64,000 nt of DNA from Amnibacterium flavum (lineage in GTDB: Bacteria; Actinomycetota; Actinomycetes; Actinomycetales; Microbacteriaceae), in assembly GCF_003097495.1 (NCBI RefSeq), contig NZ_QEOP01000001.1, positions 930,001-994,000 on the forward strand, in the 5' to 3' direction. Below the pieces are notes generated by a model. The model had not been told where the DNA came from. It was given only the letters and a program-made list of their open reading frames with translations, and searched no databases. How positions within the stretch are numbered: position 1 is the first letter of the stretch; every line of letters starts with the position of its first letter. The translations under genes and the position numbers were made by a program. Below are positions 40,068 to 49,510 of the stretch, in pieces.

Positions 40068-41345
40068 ATGGTCGCACGATCCTCGGGGCGCCCCGTCTGG
40101 CGTCGCTGGAACATCCGGACGGCTCTCGCCTGGGTGTGGCCGACCGCGCCCAGCACCTGGTCCGAAGTGCCGGGGCGGCTCGCGCCCGGCGCCATCCAGG
40201 TCGCCCGTCTCACCATCGCGGCGGTGCTCTCCTACGTCGTCGCGGATGCGCTGTTCCCCGGAATCCTCGATCTGACCGCCCCTCTGACCGCGCTCCTCGT
40301 CGTCCAGGCGTCGACGGTCGGGACTCTGCTGATGGGCGTCGTGCGCGTCGGCGCGGTGCTGACGGGTGTTCTCGTCGCCATCGGCGTGACCGCGTACCTC
40401 GGCTTGTCCTGGTGGAGTCTCGCGCTCGTCATCGCGGCGTCCCTGATCCTCGCCAAGCTGCTGCGGCTCGGGGATCAGACCCTCGAGGCGCCCATCAGCG
40501 GGATGCTCATCCTCGCCGTGTCCACTCCGGGGATCGCGGGGGAGGTGCGGCTCGCGAACACCCTGATCGGCACCGTCGTGGGGATCGCGTTCAGTCTCGT
40601 GGTGCCGATCGCGATCCCGAACGCGCAAGCGGGCTCGGCCGCGCGGCGGGTCGCGCGCTCCCAGGCCGCATTGCTCGACGAGATCTCGCACACCGTGGCG
40701 AGCCGCCCGCCCCACGCCGAGGAGGTCGTCGCCTGGACCGAGTGGGGTGCTCATATCGCCGGCGAGCTCGCCGCGGCCGAGCAGGCGGTCGTCGAGGCGC
40801 GGGAGAGCAGGCGCCTCAACCCGAGGGCGCTCGCGACGGCGACGGTGCATCCGGGCCTCAGTGCCGCCGTCGCGCGGCTGGCGCGCGCCCATTCGGCGGA
40901 GCAGGCGCTCGTCGTCGCGATCGGCCGCCAGGCGCCCACCGACGATCAGGTGGCCGACGAGTCGGACCCGATCGGAACCGAACTGCGTCGAGCGTTCGCC
41001 GTCGCTCTCGACAACGTCGCCAGCGGACTGCGCTCGTTCGGGGAGCTCGTCGAGGCCGAGTACGGACGCGTCAGGGTCGACCGCGTCGACGGGGCGCTCG
41101 AGCTCACCCTCGAGTCGGTCCGGGAGACCCGGGCGGTGCTGACCGAATTGACGCTGCTCGATGTCGATCCGCGCGGCCGCAGCGACCTGTGGATGCTGCA
41201 CGGCTCGGTGCTCACCGCTCTCGAGCACCTCGTCGCCCAGCTCGACGTCGAGCAGGATCAACGCAGCTCCGAACCGTGGCTCGGCAGCAGGGCGCTGCCG
41301 AGCCTCCGCTCATCGGTCTTCGGCGGGTGGCTGCGGGGTCGCTGA
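40068..41345 (+). CDS. FUSC / aromatic acid exporter family membrane protein
   Basis: A 425-residue protein with six N-terminal hydrophobic segments (about residues 42-190) followed by a 230-residue soluble alpha-helical tail rich in Ala, Glu and Arg. APGAIQVARLTIAAVLSYVVAD and PLTALLVVQASTVGTLLMGVVRVGAVLTG split across helices 1-3 are typical of the ArAE/FUSC fold, which exports weak aromatic acids. It stands alone; nothing shows that it belongs to the xylan-box regulon. Confidence 0.8.
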   Translation: MVARSSGRPVWRRWNIRTALAWVWPTAPSTWSEVPGRLAPGAIQVARLTIAAVLSYVVADALFPGILDLTAPLTALLVVQASTVGTLLMGVVRVGAVLTGVLVAIGVTAYLGLSWWSLALVIAASLILAKLLRLGDQTLEAPISGMLILAVSTPGIAGEVRLANTLIGTVVGIAFSLVVPIAIPNAQAGSAARRVARSQAALLDEISHTVASRPPHAEEVVAWTEWGAHIAGELAAAEQAVVEARESRRLNPRALATATVHPGLSAAVARLARAHSAEQALVVAIGRQAPTDDQVADESDPIGTELRRAFAVALDNVASGLRSFGELVEAEYGRVRVDRVDGALELTLESVRETRAVLTELTLLDVDPRGRSDLWMLHGSVLTALEHLVAQLDVEQDQRSSEPWLGSRALPSLRSSVFGGWLRGR

Positions 41346-41465
41346 CCTGAGTCCTCGGACGGCCGTCGTGCCCCGCGGGAGGTACCGTGTCTGCAGGAAC
41401 GGTTCTCTTATCGACCTGGTTCCGACAAAGTTCGCGGCCATCCGAATCCGCGACTGAGGAAGCGG

Positions 41466-41972
41466 ATGATGACGGACGATCATAGGCCGCAAGAGCCTCA
41501 AGAGCCGGCGGGGCCCGACCGGTTGCAGAGGTTCAATTCCGCCCGTCTGCTTATCGTCTCTGTCGCGCTGATCGTGTTCGCGTCGGTCCAGCTCCTTGAT
41601 GCTTTGCGCGATGGCGGGGAGCCGCTCATTTTCGCAGGACTGCTGACGGTCGGCGTGATAGGTGCCATCTTCGGCTTTCGCTTGGTTCGAAGGCACTGGG
41701 TGAAGCGCGATGGGCTGACGCTCGACGAAGCCGATCCGAAACGCTCACCTGAAGAGCAGCGTCGACGCGACGACCGCGTGCGCAGTAACAAAGCTGACAT
41801 GACCCCGCGTCAGGAGGTCAGTGTCGGGCTCATTCTCATCCCGGTCGCAGGCCTTTTCGGTGCACTGCCGCTGATGACCGGCGAACCCTTTAACTGCCTC
41901 TTAGCCATCGGTTTAGCCATCATCGGTATCGTCCTGCTCATCCGCGGACTGGTTCGTCTTGGTAAGCGATAA
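41466..41972 (+). CDS. Hypothetical membrane protein
   Basis: A 168-residue protein of unknown function. Hydrophobic segments lie at about residues 27-44, 53-72, 118-138 and 141-163, with a basic/acidic loop (KRSPEEQRRRDDRVRSNKAD) between pairs. GAGGAAGCGG precedes ATG 41466. Base composition is visibly less G+C rich than its neighbours, and it uses TTA twice in the final helix (CLLAIGLAI), a codon almost absent from the rest of the window. This suggests recent acquisition. Confidence 0.65.
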   Translation: MMTDDHRPQEPQEPAGPDRLQRFNSARLLIVSVALIVFASVQLLDALRDGGEPLIFAGLLTVGVIGAIFGFRLVRRHWVKRDGLTLDEADPKRSPEEQRRRDDRVRSNKADMTPRQEVSVGLILIPVAGLFGALPLMTGEPFNCLLAIGLAIIGIVLLIRGLVRLGKR

Positions 41973-41979
41973 CGACCCC

Positions 41980-42312
41980 GTGAATGCGAATACCCGTACG
42001 AGCCTTCTCCGATCGGAGATGATGCGACGGATGAACGACGGGTGGATGGTGATCGAGAGAAATGCATTCAGCATGATCTTGGTTCACGAGGTCCCTCCAC
42101 CGTGGTGGAGGCTCGCACTCGAATTGCTCAATCCCCTGACTTGGGTTGACAGCACTTCGACCCTCGGGCAGGTGAAGCGGTGGCTTCACGTCAGCATCGA
42201 CGAGGACGGCACCCTGTCTCGGTACACCATCGGGGAGATCCCGCCGCGCTGGCAGCGTCCCTTCTCATGGGAAGTGCCCGATGGCGACTCTCCGCGTGGC
42301 ACGTCGAGCTGA
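41980..42312 (+). CDS. Hypothetical protein
   Basis: A 110-residue protein with no family that I recognise: it has a Met-rich start (SEMMRRMNDGWMVIERNAFSM read in pieces), a Trp-rich centre (PPPWWRLALELLNPLTWVD) and a Trp-containing tail. I placed the start at GTG 41980, just after the upstream stop; TTG 41959 is an alternative that overlaps it. Composition matches the A+T-richer upstream gene, so the two may have arrived together. Confidence 0.45.
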   Translation: MNANTRTSLLRSEMMRRMNDGWMVIERNAFSMILVHEVPPPWWRLALELLNPLTWVDSTSTLGQVKRWLHVSIDEDGTLSRYTIGEIPPRWQRPFSWEVPDGDSPRGTSS

Positions 42313-42391
42313 GGACCCCCGCGACCAATAACGGACTGCCCGCTCGAGGGACTGGGTCGCGCCCCGCTGACCTGGCCGTCCGACCAGGCGC

Positions 42392-42430
42392 GCGCACGTT
42401 CCGGGCATGGGGGCCGGCCGGAACGTGCGC
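42392..42430. terminator. Hairpin between convergent genes
   Basis: GCGCACGTTCCGG (42392-42404) and CCGGAACGTGCGC (42418-42430) are perfect 13-bp arms around a 13-base G-rich loop. It lies downstream of both the hypothetical gene ending at 42312 and the dehydratase gene ending at 42461, a terminator position for each. No T run is present. Confidence 0.65.
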
Positions 42431-42460
42431 GTTCGCCCGGAACGCCCAGCTCTGGTGGGG

Positions 42461-44235
<1,775 letters not shown>

Positions 44236-44239
<4 letters not shown>

Positions 44240-45333
44240 GGGATCAGTACCGTTCTTCCGATGGCGCCGTGGGTGAGCTGGTGGTAGCCCTCGTTGACCT
44301 CCGCGAGGGGGAGGCGGTCGCCGAGGAGCGCGTCGAGGGGGAGCTTTCCCGCGAGGTACAGCTCGAAGATCCGCGGAAGGTCGACGAGCGGGTTGCTCGA
44401 CCCGTAGAGCGATCCGACGACCTTCTTCTGCCGCTGTACCAGTTCGTTCACCGGGACCGCGAAGGACGCATCGCCGCGGCCGAGGCCGATGGCCACGAGC
44501 GTGCCGGCCGGGCCGACCGTGGCGAACGCCTGCTGCATCGTGTCGGGTCGGCCGATCGCCTCGATGACCCAGGGAGCACCGGTCGGGAGGATGTCGAGGA
44601 CCTTCTCGACGGTCCTGCCGTCGGCCGCGTTCACGACGTGAGTCGCACCGATCTGCTTCGCCAGATCCAGGCGGGCGTCATCCATGTCGACCACGACGAT
44701 CGGGTTAGCGCCGATGAGCTGAGCGCCCATCACCGCGGACAGGCCGACACCGCCGGCGCCGAAGACGACGAGCGGGCGTCCGGCTGCGTCGTGCACGGCG
44801 TTGAACGCGGCCCCGACACCCGTGATGACGGCGCAGCCGGCGATGGCGGCGACCTCGGGCGGCACTCCGTCGGGCACGACGACGACGGAGCTCTCGGAGA
44901 CGACCGAGTACTCCGCGAAGCAGGAGACGCCGAGGAAGTGGTGCACCTTCTCGTCGCCCTCGTGGAGACGCGAGGTGCCGTCGAGCAGGCCGCCGGTCTG
45001 AGCGAGCACGCGACCGAACTGGCAGAGCACCGGGTTGCCGGTGACGCAGGCCTCGCACTTGCCGCAGCGCGGGCGCCAGAGCAGAGCGACCCGGTCGCCG
45101 ACCTTGACCTTCTCGCCCGCGCCCTCGCCGAGCGCCTCGACGATGCCCGCGCCCTCGTGGCCGAGAACGATGGGCAGCGGGCAGGCGATGTCGCCCGTCA
45201 TGTAGTGGTAGTCGCTGTGGCAGACGCCGGCCGCCTCGATGCGGACGCGGATCTCGCCGGGTCCTGGTGCGTCGAGCTGGACCTCTTCGATGACGAGCGG
45301 CGAGCCGGGCTCGCGGAACACGGCGGCGCGCAT
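44236..45333 (-). CDS. Zinc-dependent alcohol dehydrogenase (class III/mycothiol-type fold)
   Basis: A 365-residue MDR alcohol dehydrogenase. AAGVCHSDYHYMTGD holds the catalytic-zinc Cys and His, GHEGAGIVEALGEGAGE the second His, CGKCEACVTGNPVLC the structural-zinc cysteines, and VFGAGGVGLSAVMGAQ the NAD motif. It oxidises or reduces an alcohol/aldehyde. In the run GH5-ADH-dehydratase it may act on glycolaldehyde or another product of sugar-acid cleavage. A 12-codon open frame (from 45370) ends in TGATG at this start and could couple translation. Confidence 0.88.
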
Positions 45334-45373
45334 CAGCGGGTCCTCTCCGCGGACAGGTGCGTGGGGGTCATGG

Positions 45374-46765
45374 TCAGCCTTCCTTCAGCTGGTCGAGGAG
45401 GGTCTCCCGCACGGCGCAGTTCTCGAAGGAGAACGAGTCGGCGAGGGCATCGAGCTCGGCGTCGTCCAGCCCGCGGAACAGCTCCGCGTACTCGTCGGCG
45501 AGGGGCTGGGCGATCGTGATGTTGAGCAGCAGCGTGCGCACCCAGTCGAAGCGGCCCCAGGGGTACGGCGAGAAGTCGGGAACCTCGGCGGCGACGAGAT
45601 CCTGCACCGGCTGGGTCACCTCCTTCACTCCTTCACCCGTGCTGCCCCACTGGTCGACGCCGAGGCGGACCTTCTTGGCGACGAAATCGTCGAAGCGTCG
45701 GCGGTACGGGGTGTCGGGCTTCACGGAGACGAGTCCCTGACGGCCGAGGTCCTTGTACATCCAGGTCGTCCAGCTCGCGTCGTACTCGCGGTACAGCTCG
45801 AGCTGGTCGCGCAGGATGTCCCGGCGCATCGCGTCGATCCGCTCGTCTCCGGTGTAGATCGGTGCGAACTCCCCGACGAAGATCGGGGTGCCCGATCCGC
45901 GGGCGTATTCGGAGCGCTGCAGGAACTTGGCTCTGGCGAAGTCGCGATCGATCCAGACGCCGTCCATGTTGAAGCCGGGGTAGTCGAGTCCACGGCCCAG
46001 GCCGGCCGAGACGTAGTCGTGCAGCGTGTAGACCGTGTTCGGCCACGGTTCGCCGAAGATGTCGAACTCGGTCGAGTAGGTGTTGCCGTCGTTGAAGACG
46101 ATGTGGTCGGGGTCGATCGCCCGGACCGCCTCGAAGAGGCGCTCGTAGAACGGGCCGACCACCTTGCGCGACGGGTCGGCAGGCTCGTTCATCAGGTTGT
46201 AGCCGGCGACCCACGGATTGCCCTTGTAGCGGGTCGCGATGGCCTCCCAGATGCCGACGACGCGGTCCTGGAAGTGCTTGTGCAGCCAGAACGACGCGAT
46301 GTGGGTCGGGTTGTCGGAGTGCCAGTGCTGATTCTGCGAACCCGGCAGGGCGTGCAGATCGATGACCGAGTAGATGCCCCGTGCCGCGCACTGCTCGATG
46401 ACGCGGTCGAGGTGGCGGAAGCCGTCCTCGATGATCTCGAACGGCGCGTCGTCGCGTTCGAGGTGGTGGTAGTTGACGGGGATCCGGACGACGTTGAAGC
46501 CGTTGTCGCCGAGGAACTGCGCGTCGGCGTCGTCGAAGAACGCGGTCAGCAGGCGTTCGAAGAACCGCTCGTACTTCTCATCGCCCAGGACCTCACGGAC
46601 CTTCTCCCGCATGAGCGACTCGTTGGCCGCGTAGCCGGTGATGAAGTTCTCCATGTTGAGCCAACCGCCGATGCAGACGCCGCGCAGTCGGACCGGTTCC
46701 CCGCTCGCGTCGACGAACGACGCCCCCTCGACATGGAGGAACGGGGCGGATGAAACTGCTGACAC
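45374..46765 (-). CDS. Glycoside hydrolase family 5 protein, cytoplasmic
   Basis: A 463-residue (beta/alpha)8 glycosidase. NVVRIPVNYHHLE near residue 88, YSVIDLHALPGSQN near 125, YNLMNEPAD with the acid/base Glu near 190, and TPIFVGEFAPIY with the nucleophile Glu near 290 define GH5; LHDYVSAG has the conserved His-Asp. There is no signal peptide, so imported oligosaccharides or glycosides are the likely substrates (beta-glucoside or beta-1,3/1,6-type exo activity). GTG 46765 with GGGAG upstream. Two xylan-box sites lie within 60 bp upstream. Confidence 0.88.
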   Translation of the reverse strand: MSAVSSAPFLHVEGASFVDASGEPVRLRGVCIGGWLNMENFITGYAANESLMREKVREVLGDEKYERFFERLLTAFFDDADAQFLGDNGFNVVRIPVNYHHLERDDAPFEIIEDGFRHLDRVIEQCAARGIYSVIDLHALPGSQNQHWHSDNPTHIASFWLHKHFQDRVVGIWEAIATRYKGNPWVAGYNLMNEPADPSRKVVGPFYERLFEAVRAIDPDHIVFNDGNTYSTEFDIFGEPWPNTVYTLHDYVSAGLGRGLDYPGFNMDGVWIDRDFARAKFLQRSEYARGSGTPIFVGEFAPIYTGDERIDAMRRDILRDQLELYREYDASWTTWMYKDLGRQGLVSVKPDTPYRRRFDDFVAKKVRLGVDQWGSTGEGVKEVTQPVQDLVAAEVPDFSPYPWGRFDWVRTLLLNITIAQPLADEYAELFRGLDDAELDALADSFSFENCAVRETLLDQLKEG

Positions 46766-46781
46766 GGAGACTCCCTCGTCG

Positions 46782-46822
46782 CGAAACTTTCTTTATCTCA
46801 ACAGCGAGTTTCAAAAGTTGCG
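46782..46822. promoter_or_regulatory. Two xylan-box operators upstream of GH5
   Basis: CGAAACTTTCT (46782-46792) matches at 10 of 11; CAAAAGTTGCG (46812-46822) matches at 9 of 11 on the reverse strand. They flank the expected promoter of the leftward GH5-ADH-dehydratase operon. Confidence 0.66.
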
Positions 46823-47014
46823 AAGTCAGCCTAGGAATCGCTTCAGGCCGTGTCAAGGAAGGCGGACCTGCCTCGAGGCCTCCCCGTGGAGCGAGGTCGC
46901 GCACGCCGGTGCAGGAACTGCGGAATCGCTCGCGAACGGGGACTCGTACAGCGATTTCCGCGGCTGAAGCCGCGATCCATGTACGTGTTGCCCTGTTCCC
47001 GCTAACGTCGTGCC

Positions 47015-48289
47015 ATGAGGATCCTCTTGGTCGGTGCCGGCGGAGTAGGCGACGCGATCGCCAAGATCGCAGCGAGGCGCAACTTCTACGAACTGATCGT
47101 CGTCAGCGACTACGACCCCGCGCGGGCCGAGCGCACCGTGGCCTGGGTCGCCGCCCGTCACGGCGACGAGGTCGCCTCCCGTTTCGCAGCAGCATCGATC
47201 GACGCCTCCGACGCCGCCTCTGTCGAGGCTGTCGCCCGTGAGCACGGTGCCACCCACGTCATGAACGCGGTCGAGCCGAAGTTCGTGCAGACGATCTTCG
47301 CCGGGGCGCTCGCCGCCGGTGCCGACTACCTCGACATGGCGATGAGCCTGTCGGAACCCGACCCCGAGATGCCGTACGAGAAGACCGGACTGAAGCTCGG
47401 CGACGAGCAGTTCGACGCGGCGGAGGACTGGGAGGCCGCAGGCCGGCTCGCCCTCGTGGGCATGGGCGTCGAGCCGGGCCTCAGCGATGTCTTCGCCCGT
47501 TACGCCGCAGACCACCTGTTCAGCGAGATCGACGAGCTCGGCACGCGCGATGGCGCCAACCTCGTGGTCCGCGACGACGACGGCAACGAGATCTTCGCCC
47601 CCTCGTTCAGCATCTGGACGACCATCGAGGAGTGCCTCAACCCTCCGGTCATCTGGGAGAAGGACCGCGGCTGGTACACCACCCCGCCGTTCAGCGAGCC
47701 CGAGGTCTTCGACTTCCCCGACGGAATCGGCCCCGTCGAGTGCGTCAACGTCGAGCACGAAGAGGTCCTGCTCATGCCCCGCTGGGTCGACGCGAAGCGC
47801 GTCACCTTCAAGTACGGACTCGGCAATGAGTTCATCGGCATCCTCAAGACGCTGCACCAGCTGCACCTCGACGAGGTGAAGCCGATCCGCGTCCGGTCGG
47901 CCGCGGGCCCCGTCGAAGTGGCTCCGCGCGACGTCGTCGCGGCGGCGCTGCCCGACCCGGCGACCCTCGGACCCCGGATGACCGGCAAGACCTGCGCCGG
48001 GCTGTGGGTCACCGGCACGGGCAAGGACGGCTCGCCGCGCGAGGTGTACCTGTACCACGTGAGCGACAACGAGTGGACGATGGCCGAGTACGAGGCGCAG
48101 TGCGTGGTGTGGCAGACCGCACTCAACCCCGTGATCGCGCTCGAGCTGCTCGCCACCGGTGTGTGGCAGGGCGCAGGAGTCCGCGGGCCTGAGTCCTTCG
48201 ACGCGGCCCCGTTCCTCGAGCTCATGGCGAAGGCCGAGAGCGACGGCGGATACGGTCAGGCCTGGGGCCTGGAGGATCGACTCGCCTGA
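47015..48289 (+). CDS. Saccharopine dehydrogenase family protein
   Basis: A 424-residue protein with GAGGVGDAIAKIAARR at residues 7-22 (Rossmann), ATHVMNAVEPKF near 84, YLDMAMSLSEPD near 110 and GMGVEPGLSDVFARYAAD near 155, as in LYS9-type saccharopine/carboxynorspermidine dehydrogenase relatives. The actual substrate of actinobacterial members is unsettled. ATG 47015 lies close to a TAACGT hexamer and has no ribosome-binding site, so a leaderless mRNA is possible. It is not clearly part of either catabolic region. Confidence 0.85.
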   Translation: MRILLVGAGGVGDAIAKIAARRNFYELIVVSDYDPARAERTVAWVAARHGDEVASRFAAASIDASDAASVEAVAREHGATHVMNAVEPKFVQTIFAGALAAGADYLDMAMSLSEPDPEMPYEKTGLKLGDEQFDAAEDWEAAGRLALVGMGVEPGLSDVFARYAADHLFSEIDELGTRDGANLVVRDDDGNEIFAPSFSIWTTIEECLNPPVIWEKDRGWYTTPPFSEPEVFDFPDGIGPVECVNVEHEEVLLMPRWVDAKRVTFKYGLGNEFIGILKTLHQLHLDEVKPIRVRSAAGPVEVAPRDVVAAALPDPATLGPRMTGKTCAGLWVTGTGKDGSPREVYLYHVSDNEWTMAEYEAQCVVWQTALNPVIALELLATGVWQGAGVRGPESFDAAPFLELMAKAESDGGYGQAWGLEDRLA

Positions 48290-48299
48290 GCCGCGCCCC

Positions 48300-48920
48300 T
48301 CAGATCACCGAGTTGAGCGCCGCGATGAGCGGAGCGGTGATGACCAGCACGGCCGCCCCGCCGATGAGGTAGGTCAGAGCGGGGTGACGCTCGTACCAGT
48401 ACAGGTTCACCCCGAACCGATGCCGCAGCTCCGAGCGGGTGATCGGCTCCGTGAGCCGCTCGATCGGCAGGTCGTAGGCGTCGAGCGCACGCGCGATCAT
48501 CGCGTCGCCCCAGTACTGGCCGCGGAGGCGCAGGCGGGTTCTGCCGTCGCGATCGAGGAAGAAGACGTGCGTGTTCGTCGCCAGTGAGCGGCCGCTGTTG
48601 ACCGGCACCACCAGCACCGAGGCGAGTTCGGCCGCCGGCGTCGAATGCACCCCGCCCAGGTAGCCGCGTTCGACTATCTCGTCCTGCGAGAACGCCACCC
48701 GCACCGCGGCCATCCGAGCGATACCGCCCACGAGGATGGCGACCACGATCGCATTCACGATCAGCACCACGAGCGCGCCGCCGCTCGCCCAGGTCAGGAA
48801 ATACAGGGCCGCGAACGGCGGAGTCAGTGCGAGCAGAGCCGAGAGATTCGCGCGTCGAGCGACGCTCGCGAACAGAGGCCGCAGCGTGACGACCTCACCC
48901 ACCCCCATATGCGCCTGCAT
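48300..48920 (-). CDS. Hypothetical membrane protein with PH-like middle domain
   Basis: A 206-residue protein. Two hydrophobic segments lie near residues 30-46 and 48-66, a soluble beta-rich domain near 72-165 (VAFSQDEIVERGYLGGVHS resembles bacterial PH-like domains), and one C-terminal segment near 183-204. No known function. It faces the saccharopine dehydrogenase-like gene with 10 bp between the stops. Confidence 0.7.
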   Translation of the reverse strand: MQAHMGVGEVVTLRPLFASVARRANLSALLALTPPFAALYFLTWASGGALVVLIVNAIVVAILVGGIARMAAVRVAFSQDEIVERGYLGGVHSTPAAELASVLVVPVNSGRSLATNTHVFFLDRDGRTRLRLRGQYWGDAMIARALDAYDLPIERLTEPITRSELRHRFGVNLYWYERHPALTYLIGGAAVLVITAPLIAALNSVI

Positions 48921-49079
48921 CGCGGACCCCCCTCCACCCGAATGCTAACGGCGGAGCGCAGCGCGGGCACGGACCCACTTCGGGGCCACCGCAGTCGGAG
49001 GTCGAGTAGCGGCGGAGCAGCGTACCGAGACCAGCACGTGGTCGGTCTCGCGTGCTGCGGTGGGCCGCCTTCGTCGGCC

Positions 49080-49147
49080 GGAGGATGGGGGACTCCGTCG
49101 CGAGCCGCTGCGCGGGCTGCTCCTCCCCGAATCCCTTTACCTCCGCC
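49080..49147. repeat. Two degenerate copies of the tRNA-Ser 3' end
   Basis: GGAGGATGGGGGACTC (49080-49095) matches the tRNA-Ser 3' region at 49193-49208 (same strand) at 15 of 16 bases. A second copy in opposite orientation, GGCGGAGG, then GGGATTCGG on the minus strand, covers about 49126-49147. They resemble remnants of integration or duplication at the tRNA end. Confidence 0.6.
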
Positions 49148-49196
49148 AACAGGAAGAGCGCCGCCCCGGGGGGCGGCGCTCTTCCTGTTGGCGGAG
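49141..49196. terminator. Perfect 56-bp palindrome at the tRNA-Ser 3' end
   Basis: Two 27-bp arms (starting CTCCGCCAACAGGAAGAGCG) around GG, with no mismatch. The right arm begins inside the tRNA gene (its 3' CTCCGCCA). On the minus strand it follows the tRNA and would terminate transcription, but it lacks a T run. Confidence 0.8.
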
Positions 49197-49276
49197 GATG
49201 GGGGATTCGAACCCCCGAGGGCTTTCACCCAACACGCTTTCCAAGCGTGCGCCATAGGCCACTAGGCGAATCCTCC
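49189..49276 (-). tRNA. tRNA-Ser (anticodon GGA)
   Basis: On the minus strand GGAGGAT...ATCCTCC forms the acceptor stem, discriminator G, and CCA is encoded. The anticodon arm GCACGCTTGGAAAGCGTG reads GGA. A long variable arm (TTGGGTGAAAGCCCTC) and T loop GGGGGTTCGAATCCCCC are present; 88 bases including CCA, a class II tRNA. It decodes UCC and UCU. Confidence 0.96.
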
Positions 49277-49340
49277 GGTCGGCGAGACGGCGGAACCGTC
49301 GAAGCCATCAAGCATCCTACCGTGACGGTAAGCTAGACGT

Positions 49341-49437
49341 CGGCTCCCCGCGTGGCGCCATCCAGGCCAACTCCCCCAGGGCGGAAACGCAGCAAGGGTA
49401 ACCGGGCTCTGGCGGGTGCGCGGGGGGTCCTTTTTTT
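49341..49437 (+). ncRNA. ffs: Small signal recognition particle RNA (4.5S type)
   Basis: Contains the conserved SRP domain IV core: CCAGGCCAACTCCCCCAGG, GGAAACGCAGCAAGGGTAA, then CCGGGCTCTGG, flanked by the closing stem GGCTCCCCGCG / CGCGGGGGGTCC. Length about 90 bases, the bacterial short form, ending in TTTTTTT (49431-49437). TAAGCT at 49329-49334 is a plausible -10. Lies just before dnaX, a common arrangement in actinobacteria. Confidence 0.95.
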
Positions 49438-49510
49438 CGCCCTGCGCGCACCCCGCCGAGCGCCGGGCGACGGCGTCTCCGATGTCCGACGCGGCGGTTA
49501 CCCTTGACCC

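Noticed and set aside
45334-45370. A 12-codon peptide gene before the alcohol dehydrogenase
   Set aside because: It is too short to support as a gene; kept only as a possible translation-coupling leader in the dehydrogenase entry.
49078-49276. Second tRNA gene or an att-bounded island
   Set aside because: The upstream copies cover only the tRNA 3' end and cannot fold as a tRNA, and no integrase gene lies in the window.
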